From an uncultured Lachnospiraceae bacterium (GTDB lineage Bacteria > Bacillota > Clostridia > Lachnospirales > Lachnospiraceae): DNA of 6,693 nt. The translations under genes and the position numbers were made by a program. A model generated the notes under the pieces. It worked only from the letters and a program-made list of their open reading frames with translations, did not search any database and was not told where the DNA came from. Shown here one piece after another: positions 6,407-6,693 of this stretch (position 1 is its first letter; the number at the start of each line of letters is the position of its first letter). The stretch spans positions 1 to 6,693 of the forward strand of contig CAJUHN010000222.1 of assembly GCA_910585935.1 (NCBI GenBank), written 5' to 3'.

Positions 6407-6604
6407 AAGTTTTCTGCTACTAAAAATATATATAAATGTATCTATACTAGATGATATACTACCATTTCACGGTTTGTAACTATTGTTTCTATATGTATGT
6501 CTTTATAACCATCATTAATCTTCATACACTCCACCATTATAAATTCTCATCTAGTCATCTGTATCTTTATAAATATGTCTTTTTACTATATTTATAAATT
6601 TCTT
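6407..6604. other. Region upstream of the chemoreceptor gene
   Basis: An A/T-rich stretch that should hold the chemoreceptor promoter on the minus strand. I could not find a clear pair of promoter boxes, nor a convincing flagellar sigma-factor (TAAA...GCCGATAA) type promoter. A minus-strand frame of 27 codons (6525-6442, ATG preceded closely by GGAG) is possible but unsupported. Confidence 0.4.
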
Positions 6605-6693
6605 TTAGTAGCACTCTCCTTTCTTTTTAATTGTCTTATAGGCAATTGCAAAACTCCAAATACCGTAGAAATACTGATTTTTATGAATATCTA
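6605..6693 (-). CDS. Possible 3' end of an unidentified gene (partial)
   Basis: On the minus strand a frame is open from the window edge to TAA at 6607-6605, giving 28 residues with the segment FYGIWSFAIAYKTIKKKGEC near its end. The aromatic, hydrophobic run followed by a basic tail looks like a protein C terminus, possibly of a membrane protein. The stretch is too short to judge by codon use, and a second frame is also open here. I do not recognise it. If real, the gene lies upstream of the chemoreceptor gene on the same strand. Confidence 0.25.
   Translation of the reverse strand, partial: DIHKNQYFYGIWSFAIAYKTIKKKGECY

Overview
The window looks like chromosomal DNA from a low-GC Firmicute, most likely a gut or rumen member of the Lachnospiraceae/Clostridia. 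The reasons are the strong A/T bias, AAGGAGG-type ribosome binding sites, TATAAT promoters and the protein types. This placement is an inference; no rRNA or taxonomic marker is present.

Left part (1-1038). Position 1 lies inside a copy of a foldback mobile element that ends at 96. Next to it, on the minus strand, is a broken small gene (76-363) with an in-frame TAG; its last codons are supplied by the element. Upstream of that is a minus-strand gene for a Cro/C1-type helix-turn-helix regulator with two membrane segments (427-936). Its promoter carries a perfect palindrome over the -35 box, which suggests autoregulation.

Middle part (1039-3648). After an A/T-rich gap comes a 632-residue Sel1-repeat (TPR-like) protein with a C-terminal half I do not recognise. 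It is followed by a complete 258-bp copy of the same foldback element (3383-3640), in opposite orientation to the first and flanked by an exact 8-bp direct repeat, TTCTATTA, the mark of transposition. The two inverted copies bracket about 3.3 kb holding the broken gene, the regulator and the Sel1 gene.

Right part (3649-6693). A promoter and a leader of about 210 nt with two stem-loops precede a cytoplasmic SIMPL/DUF541 protein gene. This gene converges on a methyl-accepting chemotaxis protein gene on the minus strand, and the two share a long hairpin terminator (4655-4711). The chemoreceptor has a four-helix-bundle type outer sensor region, a HAMP domain and a full signalling domain, so the cell is probably chemotactic. 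The last ~290 bases hold only weak coding candidates.

No rRNA, tRNA, CRISPR array or transposase gene was seen. The most unusual items are the inverted pair of foldback elements with a visible target duplication, the structured leader of the SIMPL gene, and the unknown C-terminal region of the Sel1 protein. No evidence ties the genes into one pathway; they look like independent loci in an insertion-prone stretch.
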